This document shows positions 13,742 to 15,162 of a DNA stretch of 15,162 nucleotides, in pieces; within the stretch, counting starts at the first letter, position 1, and the number at the start of each line of letters is the position of its first letter. The notes beneath the pieces were generated by a model. It saw only the letters and a list, made by a program, of their open reading frames with translations. It was not told the origin of the DNA and did not search any database. Source of the stretch: Luminiphilus sp. (GTDB lineage: Bacteria; Pseudomonadota; Gammaproteobacteria; Pseudomonadales; Halieaceae); assembly GCA_029251065.1 (NCBI GenBank), contig JAQXEB010000131.1:1-15162 (forward strand), given 5' to 3'. The position numbers and the translations under genes are program-made.

Positions 13742-15162
13742 ATGCAGACAGGCAGTGAATCGGTGAGCAGTACAACGCCCGCGACCCCCCCTATTACAGG
13801 CACGCCCAGCCAAACGCGACTGGCAGCAACAGCGCCGGGGCAAATGCGTGTCATTAAACGTAATGGCACCGTTGTGTCCTTCGAAGACAGCAAAATATCG
13901 GTCGCCATCACAAAGGCCTTTCTCGCAGTTGAAGGCGGTACCGCGGCAGCAAGCACTCGAATTCATGAGACGGTTGCCAAGCTCACCGCACAGGTAGTGG
14001 GTACCTTTAAGCGTCGCATGCCCTCGGGTGGAACGATTCACATTGAAGATATTCAAGACCAAGTCGAGCTCGCACTCATGCGAGCGGGGGAACATTTAAC
14101 GGCACGCGACTACGTGATTTACCGAGAGTCGAGGCGACAGGCGCGCGTAGATAAAGAAGCGCTATCACCCGAGTCTCAGGCTGCGGCTGGCGCCATCAAT
14201 GTTGTTGGGGCTGACGGAAACACGAAACCACTCGATATCGAGCGTATCCGAACCATTGTGGCAGAGGCCTGCATGGACCTCAGTGACGTCAGCGAGGCGG
14301 CCATCATCGATGAGGCCCTCAAAAATCTTTATGACGGTGTGACAGAGCACGAGCTGAGTACCTCGCTGGTGATCACAGCGCGTACCATGATCGAGCAGGA
14401 GCCAAATTACTCGAGTGCAGCGGCGCGGTTACTGCTCGACAATCTTCGGGCAGAAGGCTTGAGTTTCTTAAACGTCGCGGACTCTGCAACACAGAGCGAC
14501 ATGGAAACGTATTACCCACAGGCACTGAAGTCATTCATTAGTCGTGGCATTGAGCTCGAATTACTGGCGCCCAATTTAGCCGAATACGATCTCGACCGGC
14601 TGGGCGATGCGATACTGCCTGAAAGAGACCTTCAATTTAGCTATCTAGGCCTCCAAACACTGTACGACCGTTATTTCATTCACAGTAACGACGTTCGCTT
14701 TGAGTTACCCCAGCTGTTCTTCATGCGCGTTGCAATGGGTCTAGCCACTCGAGAAGATGATAAAAACGCGCGCGCAATTGAGTTTTATCAGCTGCTGTCA
14801 TCGTTCGACTACATGAGTTCGACGCCGACACTGTTTAACTCCGGCACATTGCGGCCACAGCTGAGCTCTTGCTATCTCACAACGGTGCCCGACGACCTTT
14901 ACGGTATTTATGGTGCGATTCAAGACAATGCGATGCTGTCAAAGTTTGCGGGCGGCTTGGGGAATGACTGGACACCCGTTCGCGCACTGGGCGCCTACAT
15001 TAAAGGCACCAATGGTAAGAGCCAAGGGATCGTTCCATTCTTAAAGGTGGTGAACGACACGGCGGTTGCCGTGAACCAGGGCGGCAAACGCAAAGGGGCA
15101 GTCTGCGCCTATCTTGAAACATGGCACATGGACATCGAAGAGTTCGTCGAGTTGCGCAAGAA
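13742..15162 (+). CDS. nrdA: Class Ia ribonucleoside-diphosphate reductase alpha subunit, 5' part
   Basis: NrdA is the catalytic subunit that reduces ribonucleoside diphosphates to deoxy forms, with NrdB supplying the radical. The first 473 residues are here; the frame runs off the right edge. A low-complexity N-terminus (1-33) is followed by an ATP-cone (about 35-130, starting MRVIKRNGTVVSFEDSK). A second cone-like region (about 150-240) follows, then the catalytic barrel with FDYMSSTPTLFNSGTLRPQ (355-373). The first redox cysteine is in SSCYLTTV (C377), followed by FAGGLGNDWTPVR and the NQGGKRKGA loop. This architecture matches the roughly 960-residue Pseudomonas type rather than E. coli NrdA with one cone. 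GAGGTG stands nine bases before the ATG. The radical-site cysteine and the C-terminal cysteines are outside the window. Confidence 0.97.
   Translation, partial: MQTGSESVSSTTPATPPITGTPSQTRLAATAPGQMRVIKRNGTVVSFEDSKISVAITKAFLAVEGGTAAASTRIHETVAKLTAQVVGTFKRRMPSGGTIHIEDIQDQVELALMRAGEHLTARDYVIYRESRRQARVDKEALSPESQAAAGAINVVGADGNTKPLDIERIRTIVAEACMDLSDVSEAAIIDEALKNLYDGVTEHELSTSLVITARTMIEQEPNYSSAAARLLLDNLRAEGLSFLNVADSATQSDMETYYPQALKSFISRGIELELLAPNLAEYDLDRLGDAILPERDLQFSYLGLQTLYDRYFIHSNDVRFELPQLFFMRVAMGLATREDDKNARAIEFYQLLSSFDYMSSTPTLFNSGTLRPQLSSCYLTTVPDDLYGIYGAIQDNAMLSKFAGGLGNDWTPVRALGAYIKGTNGKSQGIVPFLKVVNDTAVAVNQGGKRKGAVCAYLETWHMDIEEFVELRK

Noticed and set aside
13597..14095. Two overlapping minus-strand open frames antisense to the start of nrdA
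   Set aside because: They lie opposite a clear NrdA frame, resemble no known protein in composition, and have no convincing start context.

Overview
The window reads as chromosomal housekeeping DNA from a gammaproteobacterium. The gene order resembles Pseudomonas and related marine lineages: proA-nadD-rsfS-rlmH-mrdA-rodA-mltB-rlpA-dacA-ybeD-lipB, and bfd-bfr near a CGFS glutaredoxin and argF. The partial NrdA with two ATP-cone regions is also of the Pseudomonas type. A marine Cellvibrionales/OM60-like host is a guess from the protein texture and not something the sequence proves.

Left part (1-9985, all minus strand). A compact run of twelve genes reads from proA towards the left edge. It covers proline synthesis (proA), NAD synthesis (nadD), ribosome silencing and 23S rRNA methylation (rsfS, rlmH), the elongasome pair PBP2-RodA (mrdA, rodA), three cell-wall enzymes (mltB, rlpA, dacA), and a small regulatory-type protein with lipoyl transfer (ybeD, lipB). 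Several junctions overlap by 4 to 20 bases (proA/nadD, nadD/rsfS, mrdA/rodA, mltB/rlpA). Others are 3-55 bases apart, so much of it is probably cotranscribed. The run ends with the 5' part of prfC (RF3) rather than lipA, which usually follows lipB in Pseudomonas. Non-ATG starts are common here: GTG for lipB, rlpA, mltB and proA, and TTG for rsfS.

Middle (9986-11338). A short divergent region separates proA from bfd. It holds a perfect TATAAT for proA, and a TTGACA overlapped by a Fur-box-like sequence just upstream of bfd. bfd and bfr form an iron storage and release pair. A convergent monothiol glutaredoxin gene (grxD) follows, and grxD is divergent from argD.

Right part (11339-15162, plus strand). 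argD and argF overlap by ATGA and form an arginine-synthesis pair. A 310-base gap follows, with a perfect DnaA box, a 16-base palindrome, and a promoter whose -10 is flanked by an inverted repeat. The 5' part of nrdA (class Ia ribonucleotide reductase large subunit) then runs off the right edge.

I found no mobile element, CRISPR array, RNA gene or defence system, and no convincing undescribed system. The points worth a second look are regulatory or structural: the DnaA box before nrdA, the Fur-like site with an apparently leaderless bfd, a 14-base tandem duplication across the dacA/ybeD junction, the degenerate second ATP-cone of NrdA, and prfC in the place of lipA.
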